64,000 bases of DNA. It comes from JAJDXO01 sp965221855. GTDB lineage: Bacteria > Pseudomonadota > Alphaproteobacteria > Rhodospirillales > UBA2165. Below the pieces are notes generated by a model. It made no database searches. It saw only the letters and a program-made list of their open reading frames with translations, and had not been told where the DNA came from. The stretch is from positions 248,001 through 312,000 of the forward strand of contig CBDCSV010000007.1 in assembly GCA_965221855.1 (NCBI GenBank), in the 5' to 3' direction. How positions within the stretch are numbered: the stretch's first letter is position 1; every line of letters begins with the position of its first letter. Of this stretch, positions 50,176 to 58,746 are shown piece after piece. The position numbers and the translations under genes are program-made.

Positions 50176-50558
50176 ACAAGAGGGATGCGGAGGGTTGGCG
50201 GGCGGCAGCCCGGCTTAGCCGTAGCTGGGTGAGGGGGAATTTCTACATCCCCCCACCCTCGACGCCCGGCTATTGCCGGCCGTCTCGACCTCCCATTCCA
50301 GCCTTCGTAGCCGAAGGCTACTTCGGCGGAGTAGGCCCAGGGGGGAGGTGAACCAATCCACCCATTCCCTCCCCCTTGAAGGGTGGGGTGGGGTTGATTC
50401 AGCCTTTCTCCGTGATCTCTGTGCTCTCAGTGGTGAAGTCCAATCCTGTATTCCTCCAGATTTAGCGGCTCGACCCAGGCTGTGGTTCTCCCCGTTTATC
50501 GGGGTTCGCGCGCCTGCTAAATTAGAAGGCGAGGGGGGCTGCGGAGGAGGCGGCTGCG
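50176..50558. other. Non-coding stretch with intergenic repeats
   Basis: From the IS110 end to the next gene the sequence is a patchwork of C/G-rich repeats (CTCCCCCTTGAAGGG-like at 50370-50390, a CCTTCGTAGCCGAAGGCTACTTCGGCGGAG hairpin around 50301-50330 in outline) and a half copy of the 'accacagag' repeat at 50408-50427. No gene is seen except the tail fragment listed next. Confidence 0.6.
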
Positions 50559-50567
50559 GTGGATGAT
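50522..50567 (+). pseudogene. Orphan Gly/Cys-rich C-terminal tail
   Basis: In the frame ending at the TGA 50565-50567 the sequence codes LEGEGGCGGGGCGG and stop, the same kind of tail that closes the protein at 51073-51588 (GGGGCGGCGG). Upstream the frame holds only repeat sequence and no matching body, so this looks like the 3' remnant of a deleted paralogue. The next gene starts inside the stop context (GTGGATGA), as the third gene of this cluster does in TTGA. Confidence 0.55.
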
Positions 50568-51023
50568 AACGGACCAGGACATGTGCGCCCTGCCGAGGCG
50601 GCGGAGTTCATCGCCGGGTTCGAGCGGCGGTATCCGCAGGCGCTCGGCGACGCCCACGACGCCTACTACCGCAGGGCAGGGCGCTTTTGGCCCGTCGTGA
50701 CCCTGACGGCGTTGGCTTTTTTCGTGGTCGCGCTGGCAATACTGGGTTGGGAGTACCGCGGCGTCAAAGACGTCGGATTCTCTTTCCTGTCGCTCGGTTT
50801 CGGCGTCTACGTCGGCTACCGCCTGCTGATCGTGGTCGCATTCGACCTTTTTGTGGTTCGGATTAAGTCGCGGGGAATCGAGGGAACGGAGTTGGACGAA
50901 TTGTGCCAGGCCGCCGAGTTGGCGGGCTACGACGGATTTGAAGGGCGGGCCCCCTTCCTCGGAGAGCGCCTCATCCGCTCGCCATACAAAATCACACGGG
51001 TTCGAAAGCGGCGCGGTTGGTGA
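50559..51023 (+). CDS. Small membrane protein, Gly/Cys-tail cluster
   Basis: A 154-residue protein with two hydrophobic segments at about residues 42-62 and 70-92. The N-terminal helix EFIAGFERRYPQALGDAHDAYYRR matches DFMAAFDRRYPGLFQAAEQAF of the next gene, so the two are relatives. The C-terminus is basic (ITRVRKRRGW) and has no Gly/Cys tail. The start is GTG behind GGAGGAGG, overlapping the stop of the orphan tail. Function unknown. Confidence 0.7.
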   Translation: MDDNGPGHVRPAEAAEFIAGFERRYPQALGDAHDAYYRRAGRFWPVVTLTALAFFVVALAILGWEYRGVKDVGFSFLSLGFGVYVGYRLLIVVAFDLFVVRIKSRGIEGTELDELCQAAELAGYDGFEGRAPFLGERLIRSPYKITRVRKRRGW

Positions 51024-51072
51024 GCATCATCGGATTTGCTAAAATCCGTTCCTCGAAAGGAGGGGGACCGCG

Positions 51073-51588
51073 ATGACCGATCAACGCGCCTTGTCGGACT
51101 TTCGGATGTCCCGTCAGAGCCCGGTGACCGACGCCCGCGACTTCATGGCGGCGTTCGACCGCCGGTATCCGGGCCTGTTTCAGGCTGCCGAGCAGGCCTT
51201 CACCGACGCCAACCGGCAGCGCCAGCTGATCTTCTGGATCGGATCGGGCGTCATCGTCGCCGCGCTGGCGCTGCTGTGGTGGACCAACGCCCGGGGAATC
51301 ACCAATATCTCGCCGTGGCTGATCGTCGGCGCCTACGCGCTTTTCTGGGGTTTCAACAAGTGGCGCAAGACCGCCTCCCAGCAGGCCTTTCGCGCTCATT
51401 TCACCCGCGCCGGCGTGACCGACGACGAGTTCCGCAATCTCCGTTACGCGACGTCGCTCGTCGGCTACTCCGGCGTCATGATGATCGCCTTCAACGAGGT
51501 GGGCGCCGCCGCCGACTTCCACGGCGGCGCGGGCGCGGATGGCGGCGGCGATGTCGGCGGAGGCGGCTGCGGCGGCTGCGGCGGTTGA
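51073..51588 (+). CDS. Membrane protein with Gly/Cys-rich tail
   Basis: A 171-residue protein related to the gene before it, with hydrophobic segments at about residues 56-72 and 80-96 and a cytosolic domain ending SLVGYSGVMMIAFNEVG. The last 25 residues are GGAGADGGGDVGGGGCGGCGG-like: Gly-rich with two Cys. Tails of this sort occur in the TIGR04222 family, where their role is unknown; they could be a processing or modification site. The ATG follows AAAGGAGGGGG. The stop overlaps the next start (TTGA). Confidence 0.72.
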   Translation: MTDQRALSDFRMSRQSPVTDARDFMAAFDRRYPGLFQAAEQAFTDANRQRQLIFWIGSGVIVAALALLWWTNARGITNISPWLIVGAYALFWGFNKWRKTASQQAFRAHFTRAGVTDDEFRNLRYATSLVGYSGVMMIAFNEVGAAADFHGGAGADGGGDVGGGGCGGCGG

Positions 51589-52163
51589 GCGCCGGCTACC
51601 CGGACGACCCCCTCTGGCGGGCGATCGACGGCCTCGCGTTCGACCATTCCGATCACGACTTGACCTTTACCCGGCGGCTTGCGCGGGAAAACGGCTGGCA
51701 GGAGTGGTACGCCCGGCGGGTGGTCGACGAGTACAGGCGATTTCTCTACCTGCTCGGCCGCGCCGGCCACCCGGTGACGCCGAGCGTGCCCGTCGACCGG
51801 GCGTGGCATCTGCACCTCACCTATTCGAGGAGCTATTGGGAGGAGTTGGCGCCCCATTACGAAACGCCGCCGCACCACGGACCGACCATGGGCGGCGCGG
51901 CGGAGGGCGAAAAGTTCAGGGATTGGTACGACAGGACGCTGGCGAGCTACGCCCGCATCTTCGGCGAGCCGGCGCCCGAACATATCTGGCAGCCCCCCGG
52001 CGAACGCTTCCGCCCGGGCCAGAGGTGGCGCTGGGTCGACGTCTCCCGGCAAGTGCCCGTGCCCAGGGCGGCGCACGAACGGCGCCGGCTGCTGCTCTTT
52101 CTGTCCATCGTGTTGAACGCGGTGCTGGCCGCCGCGCTCATTTTCGTATGGGTAGGAGGCTAG
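51585..52163 (+). CDS. Glycine-rich-domain-like protein with C-terminal membrane helix
   Basis: A 192-residue protein that starts with TTG in the stop of the preceding gene. The soluble part has WRAIDGLAFDHSDHDLTFTRRLARENGW and the strongly conserved DRAWHLHLTYSRSYWEEL, the W.LH..Y...Y...C motif of the glycine-rich domain family. One membrane helix closes the protein (LLLFLSIVLNAVLAAALIFVWV). Overlap with the Gly/Cys-tail gene suggests the two products work together; a role in handling the tail is a guess. Confidence 0.78.
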   Translation: MSAGYPDDPLWRAIDGLAFDHSDHDLTFTRRLARENGWQEWYARRVVDEYRRFLYLLGRAGHPVTPSVPVDRAWHLHLTYSRSYWEELAPHYETPPHHGPTMGGAAEGEKFRDWYDRTLASYARIFGEPAPEHIWQPPGERFRPGQRWRWVDVSRQVPVPRAAHERRRLLLFLSIVLNAVLAAALIFVWVGG

Positions 52164-52166
52164 ACT

Positions 52167-52487
52167 CTACTCCGTCCGGTGAATCAGGTGATAGCCGAAG
52201 TCGGTTTCCACCGGGCCCGAAACCTCTCCCACGTCCAAGGCGAACGCCGCTTCCTCGAACGCGGGCACCATGGCGCCCCGGCCGAAGCTGCCGAGATCGC
52301 CGCCCTGGGCGGCGGACGGGCAGGAGGAGTTCTCCCGCGCCACATCCGCGAATTCGGCGCCGCCGTCGATATCGGCCTTGAGCCCCTCGATTTCGGCGAG
52401 CGCATCTTCCTTGGTGCGCACGGTTTCCGCCCGATAGGCGTTGGCATGGGTGATCAGGATATGCGAGGCGCGGACTTGATCGGCCAT
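52167..52487 (-). CDS. Parvulin-type peptidyl-prolyl isomerase
   Basis: A 106-residue stand-alone rotamase (PpiC) domain. RASHILITH opens it near residue 6, FADVARENSSCPSAAQGGDLGSFGRGAMVPAFEEAAF is the central block in outline, and FGYHLIHRTE closes it. There is no signal peptide or chaperone domain, so it should act in the cytosol. The ATG at 52487 gives the family N-terminus. It is convergent with the three-gene cluster before it. Confidence 0.92.
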   Translation of the reverse strand: MADQVRASHILITHANAYRAETVRTKEDALAEIEGLKADIDGGAEFADVARENSSCPSAAQGGDLGSFGRGAMVPAFEEAAFALDVGEVSGPVETDFGYHLIHRTE

Positions 52488-52653
52488 GAGGTTTCTCCCG
52501 GTGTGTCTGAGCGATTGTTCCGCGCCAGTCATAGACCGTTCGCCGGAGAAGGGCAAACGCGCCCACCCGGCCTCCGCCGGGCGCCCCCCTTGGCCTCCGC
52601 CGGGCGCCGATCCGCCGATTGACAGCGAGGCCCCGCCCACGGACATTGCGGCC

Positions 52654-53067
52654 ATGCCCGAAGGCCAATCCATCCCGCCCGTCGTCCTGCTGCACTTGTA
52701 CACCGCGCTTGCCGCCGTCGGTGTCGGCATCGCCGTCCTGGGGCGGCCCAAGGGAACGCCCAACCACAAGCTGCTGGGACGGCTGTGGGTGGTGCTCATG
52801 CTGGTGGTCGCGTTCACCAGTTTCGGCATCACCGAACTCCGGAGCGCCGGCGGCGGCGCCCAAGGGCCGCAGGCGATGAGCCCCATTCATATTCTGTCGG
52901 TCTGGACCGTCATGGCCGTCATCGCCGGCCTTCGCGCCATCCGCCGGGGCAACCGGCGCGCCCACAAATTCTGGATGATCGGCACCATGATCGGCCTGTT
53001 CGGCGCCGGGCTCGGCACGCTCTGGCCGGGGCGGATGATTCCGACCTATCTCGCGGGGTTGTTCTAG
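52654..53067 (+). CDS. DUF2306 membrane protein
   Basis: A 137-residue integral membrane protein with four hydrophobic helices. The family pattern is visible: VVLLHLYTALAAVGVGI, GTPNHKLLGRLWVVLM, SPIHILSVWTVMAVIAGLRAI and RAHKFWMIGTMIGLFGAG. The His residues in HLY, HKLLG, HIL and HKFWM may bind haem or metal. The start at 52654 was chosen to drop a Pro-rich upstream reading. Its end overlaps the opposite GNAT gene by 4 bases. Confidence 0.87.
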   Translation: MPEGQSIPPVVLLHLYTALAAVGVGIAVLGRPKGTPNHKLLGRLWVVLMLVVAFTSFGITELRSAGGGAQGPQAMSPIHILSVWTVMAVIAGLRAIRRGNRRAHKFWMIGTMIGLFGAGLGTLWPGRMIPTYLAGLF

Positions 53068-53534
53068 GCCTCGGAGAGGGATTTCTCCATGAACAGGCTG
53101 AGCGGGTCCGGCTTGTAGTCCCCGAACGGCGGGCGCTCGACATAGCCCAATTGCCGGTAGAGGCTGATGGCCTCGGGCTGACGGATACCCACTTCCAGCC
53201 GGGTCAGGCGGCAGCCGTTTTGGCCGGCGTAGCGCTCCAGTCTCGTCATGAGCTTCTTCGAGAGGCCCCGGCCGCGATAATCCTCCAGGACGAACAGCCG
53301 CTTGATCTCGCCGTAGGGGGGCTTGGCGGCATGGAGCCTGATGCCGGCGGAGGCGACGGCACGGCCTTCCTCGAATGCGCCCAAGAACAGAAATTCCGGC
53401 CGCGCCAGTTCTTCCGCCGGAACCAGGTGATTGCTTTCGGGGGGATAGAGTGCGGCCATCAGCTCGTCCGAGGCCGCCAGCAGGGCGCGGGCGTCCGCCG
53501 AACGCGGGTCGAGCCGGTCGATGACCATGGCCAT
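53064..53534 (-). CDS. GNAT-family N-acetyltransferase
   Basis: A 156-residue acetyltransferase. The acetyl-CoA site is RLFVLEDYRGRGLSKKLMTRLE (R/QxxGxG/A as YRGRGLS), followed by CRLTRLEVGIRQPEAISLYRQLGY, the usual C-terminal motif. The acceptor is unknown. It belongs with the large group annotated as putative PaiA/amino-acid acetyltransferases. Confidence 0.88.
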   Translation of the reverse strand: MAMVIDRLDPRSADARALLAASDELMAALYPPESNHLVPAEELARPEFLFLGAFEEGRAVASAGIRLHAAKPPYGEIKRLFVLEDYRGRGLSKKLMTRLERYAGQNGCRLTRLEVGIRQPEAISLYRQLGYVERPPFGDYKPDPLSLFMEKSLSEA

Positions 53535-53645
53535 CAACTATCCGCCGCGGGCCGGCGCGCCGGCCGGGTTGCCGTCGGGCTCATGGAAATGGGCCGAAGT
53601 GATGGGGCCTTTCGCGCCGGTGCGGGGAGCGCCCTTTCCCCGCAA

Positions 53646-54713
53646 TCAGCCGAGGCGGGCTTCGGCAAGCTTCGTGCCCTCGATCCGGGCCCGGATCTTG
53701 GCAAATGCGGTCTCCCGCGCGGTCGAGACATCGTCGCCGAACGGCGAAAAGCCGCAATCGTCGGTGCTGCCGAGCCCCGCCGTGCCGAGATGCTCCGCCG
53801 CTTCCAGAATGCGCTCGCACACCTCCTCGGCGGTCTCGATGTGCGGGTCGATGGGATCGGTGACGCCCACATAGACGGTCTGCCCGTCCCGCCGTTCGCG
53901 GGCGACGATGTCGAGCGCCCGGCCGCGGTCGGCTTCGCTTGCCATCTGCACGAAGAAGCTCCCGGCGTTGATGCCGAACAGGTCGGGCAGCAGCTCGGCA
54001 TAGTCGATGTCGGCGGAATGGGTCGAATCCTGGTCGCCGCCGGGGCAGGTATGGACCCCGATGCGGGCGCGCTCGGCGTCGGAGAAGCGCGCGAGCACCT
54101 GGTTGTTGAGCGCCACGAAATTCCGCAGCAGTCCCAGCGACGGGTCAAGCTTGCAGCACAGCCGGCCCTCGGTGAAGTCGATCTGGACGCTGTCGGCGCC
54201 CGCGTCGAAGGCGGATCGGATGTCCTTCTCGCACTCGTCCACCAGATCGGCGAGAAAGGCGTCCTGCGGATAGCCGTCGATCCCGTCTTGGGGATAGATC
54301 AAGGAGATCGCCGACGGCGCGATCACCGCCTGCTTCACCGGCAGGCCGGTATGGGCCTTCGCCGCCGTGACATAACTCCCGGAATAGGTCGTGTAGCGGA
54401 ACGGCCCGGCGGTCAGCACCGGCAACTGGCGGGTGTGGCCGTCCTCGAACGGGATCACGACCCCGTCGGGCGCCAGCGTCTCCATGCCGGCGAGCGGGTA
54501 GGTCGCGAAGCTCGGCTTCGACTGCTCGCCGCCGGTGATGACGAGCGACCCCGTCGCCTCCATTTCGGCGACGGTCTCGGCCACCGCGCGCGCCATCGCG
54601 CTGCCGAGGCCCGCGTCGTCGAGATCGCCGGCCGCGTGCGCGCCCATGGCCTCGATCAGGTAACCGGGGCGGGGAACGCTGCCGATCGGTTCGGTCGGGA
54701 TCGTCGTGGCCAT
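53646..54713 (-). CDS. Cobalamin-independent methionine-synthase-like protein (MetE C-terminal type)
   Basis: A 355-residue TIM-barrel protein like the C-terminal half of MetE. Zinc/substrate motifs are GSVPRP near residue 11, GGEQSKP near 60, IDFTEGRLCCKL near 198, IGVHTCPGGDQDST near 243 and STDDCGFSPFG near 322, with His and Cys where MetE binds zinc (HTC, DDCG). Short forms of this kind act on methylated thiols, amines or corrinoid-linked methyl groups rather than in standard methionine synthesis. The substrate is unknown. Confidence 0.87.
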   Translation of the reverse strand: MATTIPTEPIGSVPRPGYLIEAMGAHAAGDLDDAGLGSAMARAVAETVAEMEATGSLVITGGEQSKPSFATYPLAGMETLAPDGVVIPFEDGHTRQLPVLTAGPFRYTTYSGSYVTAAKAHTGLPVKQAVIAPSAISLIYPQDGIDGYPQDAFLADLVDECEKDIRSAFDAGADSVQIDFTEGRLCCKLDPSLGLLRNFVALNNQVLARFSDAERARIGVHTCPGGDQDSTHSADIDYAELLPDLFGINAGSFFVQMASEADRGRALDIVARERRDGQTVYVGVTDPIDPHIETAEEVCERILEAAEHLGTAGLGSTDDCGFSPFGDDVSTARETAFAKIRARIEGTKLAEARLG

Positions 54714-54857
54714 GATTCGCCTCCGTGCATCTCGGCGGTTTCAGGCCGGCCAGCGTCTCGAGGACAGCCGTCCATGGTTCTTTCGTTCGGCCTGACGGTC
54801 GCCACGAAAAAATTCTCTGACGCGAAATCTCGAATTTCGACGCTATCAAATCCGTCT

Positions 54858-54944
54858 TCATGTCGCAAGCGACCGGCCGTCAACGGTCCCCGGCGGCTTG
54901 GAGGTGACGTCGTGGACCACCCGGTTGATGCCCTTCGAGCGCAA
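54858..54944 (-). pseudogene. guaA: 3' remnant of guaA (GMP synthase) cut by IS256 copy C2
   Basis: Reading minus from the edge of copy C2, 28 codons give LRSKGINRVVHDVTSKPPGT and then VDGRSLAT and stop. KGINRVVYDxxSKPPGTIEW is the conserved C-terminus of GMP synthase, where it forms the dimer and XMP site. The rest of the gene is not on the other side of the element, so the break is not a simple insertion. The ending VDGRSLAT differs from the usual IEWE. The stretch 54714-54857 before it holds no gene. Confidence 0.8.
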
Positions 54945-54945
54945 A

Positions 54946-56225
54946 GGTAACGTAAGGATTTATGTGTCAGGCGGGAGTGGGGTACTCCCTGTGGTTTACG
55001 ACAACCGCAAGAAGGAGTACCCCGATGCCACAGCGAGCTGTGACGATTGAGAGCCTACCACAGGCCTTTGAGGTGGTGAAGGAGATGCAGGCAGACGGAC
55101 TGGACTGGGGCGAGGGCTACCGCCCGCTCGGCCGCCAGGCGCTGGCCGGGATCATCGAAGGCCGGATGGCCGAAGCGGTGGACCGCTGGCTCGACGGCCT
55201 CGATGGCAGCGCCATACGCGACCGGCGCAACGGCACCTACCGGCGTTGCCTGCTCAGCGAACTCGGCGACATCGAGCTCAACGTGCCGCGCACCCGGCAC
55301 TTCTGCCCGACCGAGATCCTGCGCGGCTATGCAAGACGCGCCCCGGAGATCGACCGCGCCATCCTGGCCGGCTTCGTGCTGGGGCTCTCGACGCGCAAGG
55401 TCGGTGAGGTCCTGCTTGCCCTGCTCGGGCGCCCGGTCTCGGCCGCGACCGTGAGCCGGGTCGCCAAGACCCTGGACGCAACGGTCGCGGCTTTCCACCG
55501 CAGGCCGCTAAAGAACGTCTACAAGGCGCTGATGCTCGACGGCGTGGTGCTGGCCCGCAAGACCGGCGCCGGCGCGCTCCGCAGGCCGGTCCTTGTGGCG
55601 TTGGGCATACGGCACGACGGCAAGAAGGAGATTATCGACTTTTGTCTCTCAGGCAGCGAGAGCGCCGCCGAATGGGAGCGCTTCCTCACCGCGCTGCACC
55701 GCCGCGGCCTCACCGGCGAGGGCCTGGAGATGATCTGCGTCGATGGCGGCCAGGGCCTGCTCGCCGCCTTGCCGGTCGTCTATCACGGCATCCCGGTCCA
55801 GAGATGCTGGGCGCACAAGATGCGCAACATCCTCGACAAGGTCCGCAAGACCGACCAGGAGGCCGTCAAGGCCGACGTCCACGACGTCATGAACGCAGAC
55901 ACTCGGCCAAAGGCGCTCAGCGCCGCCCGCCGCTTCGCCGACGCCTGGGAGCAGACCTACCCCAAGGCCGTCGCCTGCCTGCGCAACGACCTCGACGACT
56001 TGCTCACCTGCTTCCGCTACAAGACCCTTGCCGAACGAAAGCAGGTCAGGACCACCAACGCCATCGAACGACGGTTCCGGGAGGTCCGGAGACGAACCCG
56101 GCCCATGGGAACCTTCCAGGACAAGACCTCAATGGACCGCATCCTCTACGCGGTCTTCATTCACGAAAACAAGTCTCAGGGAATCAGTACCCCTCTCTCC
56201 CTGACACACAACTCTTGACGTTACC
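54946..56225 (+). mobile_element. IS256-family element, copy C2
   Basis: A complete 1280-bp copy, C-type, opposite in orientation to C1. The flanks AGCGCAAA (54938-54945) and AGGGCAAT (56226-56233) are not an exact target repeat, and the guaA sequence at the left has no continuation at the right. It therefore marks a deletion or recombination junction. Confidence 0.95.
55025..56218 (+). CDS. IS256-family transposase (copy C2)
   Basis: A 397-residue transposase, identical in sequence to that of copy C1, with the DDE residues intact and the ATG at 55025 behind AAGGAG. Confidence 0.97.
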   Translation: MPQRAVTIESLPQAFEVVKEMQADGLDWGEGYRPLGRQALAGIIEGRMAEAVDRWLDGLDGSAIRDRRNGTYRRCLLSELGDIELNVPRTRHFCPTEILRGYARRAPEIDRAILAGFVLGLSTRKVGEVLLALLGRPVSAATVSRVAKTLDATVAAFHRRPLKNVYKALMLDGVVLARKTGAGALRRPVLVALGIRHDGKKEIIDFCLSGSESAAEWERFLTALHRRGLTGEGLEMICVDGGQGLLAALPVVYHGIPVQRCWAHKMRNILDKVRKTDQEAVKADVHDVMNADTRPKALSAARRFADAWEQTYPKAVACLRNDLDDLLTCFRYKTLAERKQVRTTNAIERRFREVRRRTRPMGTFQDKTSMDRILYAVFIHENKSQGISTPLSLTHNS

Positions 56226-56728
56226 AGGGCAATGGTACAGGGGAATCGCTTTTGAAGATTTCGATGCCAATCTGCCGTCGCCTGCCCCCGCTTCGGTGGG
56301 GTAGATGACGGCAATTCACGCTATGTTCACTTCGAGAGCGCACGATGCGGGACATGTCATGGCTGTTTCAAGGTCCTTTCGGGGTGTAACAGACCTGCGG
56401 CCGGGCACGACGGCCCCAAAAGCGATTGCCCTGGCATGGCGATGGTAGGTCATTGATTTATCGATATTGACGGTTTGAAGAAGGCAGCCGAAATCGGGGT
56501 TTGGTGACAATCCGCCTCGTCGGAGCGGGATTTTGTCACGACGGCGGCCTCCAGCATTGGTGGGTGGGAAAGCTCTACACCGCAAGATGCGGTAAGATGC
56601 TGTGCCATACGAACCAACATCAGGAGCGTTCCCATGACAGTGTCGCAGTCTCTTCCCCGTCCTCCATCGACCTTTTGGGTCTGCCTGCCGAAGTGGCCGA
56701 AGCGATCTCTGATACCAGAGGTGGCGGT
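56226..56728. other. 503-base stretch without a recognisable gene
   Basis: Between copy C2 and the IS630 remnant I see only short open frames with no family match. Part of it, especially 56650-56728, is probably the outer end of the IS630 element; no intact inverted repeat was found. Confidence 0.5.
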
Positions 56729-57690
56729 TTAGAACCCATGGGCCCATTTTCGTGTTCCGATTGAGGCGATGCGCTCGGGTTGCGAGACGAGACTGTTCCA
56801 AGCTTGGCAGCAGTGATCGAGGATGTCGTCGTAGCTTTTGAAGACGCGGTTTGAGAGCCAGTTTTCGCGCATGAACCGCCAGACGTTCTCGACCGGGTTG
56901 AGTTCGGGCGAGCGGGGCGGGAGCGGCATGAGGGTGATATTGTCGGGGACTTCGAGGGCCAAGGAGGTGTGCCATCCGGCTTGGTCAAGCATGACGACGG
57001 CATGGGCGCCGGGCTCGACGATGCGGGCGATCTCGTCGAGGTGAGCGTTCAGCGCCTCTGTGTTGGCATAGGGCATGACGAGGCCGGCAGCCTTGCCCTT
57101 GTTCGGGCAGATGGCCCCGAAGATATAGGCTGAGGTCGTCCTCTCTCCTTGGGCGCTGACGGCTGGGTGCCGCGTTTGGCCCAGCGCCGGGTAATCTTGT
57201 TCTTCTGCCCAACGCGAGCCTCGTCCTGCCAGCAGACTTCAACCTCGACACCGTCGTCCAGTGTGACGCGGATTTCCTTCAGGCGTTCAGGGAAGTTTTT
57301 TTAAACGCTGCCAGCGCGGCTTCGTCCTGGGCATAGTGGCGTGAACGAGCAGAAAGCTTGGCATAGCCCATTCGGCGCAGCTCCTGACCGACCGTCGTCA
57401 CGGACAACGACACGTCAAACTGTTCCTTGAGCCATGCCGCCAAATCGCAGCGCCGCCAGCGCACAACGCCGTGGACTGCCGGATCTGGACCGCTCTCCAC
57501 GACCGCAGCCAGCGCCGCGCGCTGCTCCTCGTTCAGTTTGTAGGGCGGACCCGGAGCCTTCCGGTTCTTCAAGCCCTCCGGTCCTTCCGCGTTGAAGCGC
57601 AGCACCCAGTCCCGGATGATCTGCAGTCCGACACCCGCAAAGCGCGCCGCATCCGAACGACAATGACCGTCGTAGATCATCGCAAGCGTA
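56729..57690 (-). pseudogene. IS630-family transposase, broken
   Basis: The remnant of an IS630 transposase, distinct from the element at 32239. The helix-turn-helix part (SDAARFAGVGLQIIRDWVLRF) is followed by an A7 run near 57302 where a -1 shift to KNFPERLKEI is the family's normal device. The next part (CWQDEARVGQKNK, the first Asp region) then has an extra frame break near 57145, after which RTTSAYIFGAICP and MLDQAGWHTSLAL (second Asp) and SPELNPVENVWRFMRENW (Glu) continue. The first 25-30 residues are missing, replaced by monooxygenase sequence at about 57688. It cannot make a working protein. Confidence 0.85.
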
Positions 57691-58746
57691 GGATTTGAGT
57701 AGCGCCTCGCCGCCCCAACCGGACAACACGCCGTCCAGCTTCCAAGAGAGGTCGAACGCATCGGCGATGCCGGTATTCATGCCGACGCCGCCGATGGGTG
57801 CGAAGAGATGGGCGGCGTCACCCGCTAGGAACACATTGCCCCGTCGCCACTCCGGCGCGACGGATTGGTGATGCTGCCAAAGCGTGGTTTCCAACAACTC
57901 GAAATCAAACAGCTTGCCCATGGCCCGGGACAGGGTCTCCTCCGGATTCACATGGTCCACGTCCCGGTCATCGACATAGTAGAACTGGTAGTTTCACAGT
58001 TCCCGGCCGTCGATGGCGGTGAATACACCGAAGCTGTCCGGGGCGAAGATGAAATAGAGATTGCCCATCCCCTTGCCGTGATCTTCGAAGAAGCTGGGCG
58101 AGCGGAAATAGAAGCTGATGTTGGAGCGCCAGGCACCCCGCCCGCCAAACTCGATCCCCAAATGCTTGCGGACCGTGCTTCCTCCGCCGTCGCAGCCCAA
58201 CAAGTAGTAGCTGCGGATAGTCGTGATTTCGCCGGTTTCCAGGTTCTCGATCTCGGAGGCGACGAATTCACCATGATCTTCGAAGGACAGGAACTTACAG
58301 CCATGGCGCAAATCGAGGCCGTCGACGGATTTGGCGTGATCAAGCAGCACCGGTTCAAGGTTCAGCTGGCCGATCTGGGTCTTGCCATAGGGTGACCATT
58401 TCAATTCCGCCCATCGATCTTCGGCGCCCTCTGGACGTTCGCGCACTTCGCTGATCGAAGGAGACGCAAAGCGGTCGATCTCAATCCCGGACAGGCGGGT
58501 ACAAAATATAATCCCGTAGTTCTCGTTAGGCGGCAGGGCGGCATCGAAGATGGCATCGTCGATGCCCCAGCGCCGGTAAAACTCCATGGACCGCGCGCCC
58601 AGGAGAGTTGCCTTTGGATGGGTGGTCGGCCCGGTCCGGGTCTCGGTCAGGCACACCGAGCGGCCCTGAAGCGCAAGCTCGGTGGCGAGGGTCAACCCGA
58701 CGGGGCCACCGCCGACCACGAGGATTTCCGTATCCACACCCAACAC
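57688..58746 (-). pseudogene. FAD-dependent monooxygenase, broken
   Basis: A PheA/TfdB-type flavin hydroxylase fragment. The N-terminus has EILVVGGGPVGLTLATELA (FAD Rossmann motif), the middle GCDGGGSTVRKHLGIEF (DG motif) and the later part VFLAGDAAHLFAPIGGVGMNTGIADAFDLSWKL (GD motif). A TGA at 57994-57996 stands where homologues have Trp (DGREL-W-NYQFYY), so it is a TGG to TGA nonsense change, not selenocysteine. The frame then runs into the IS630 remnant at LLKSY (57688) and the C-terminal third is missing. It starts 1 base before the stop of the next gene upstream in the operon. Confidence 0.88.

Noticed and set aside
42859..56225. C1-C2 as a composite transposon
   Set aside because: C1 has its own perfect 8-bp target repeat within one gene, and the outer flanks of the pair do not match.
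57994..57996. In-frame TGA in the FAD monooxygenase as a third selenocysteine codon
   Set aside because: Relatives have Trp at this place (GREL-W-NYQ), not Cys; one base turns TGG into TGA, and the gene is also truncated by an IS630 remnant. This is a pseudogene.
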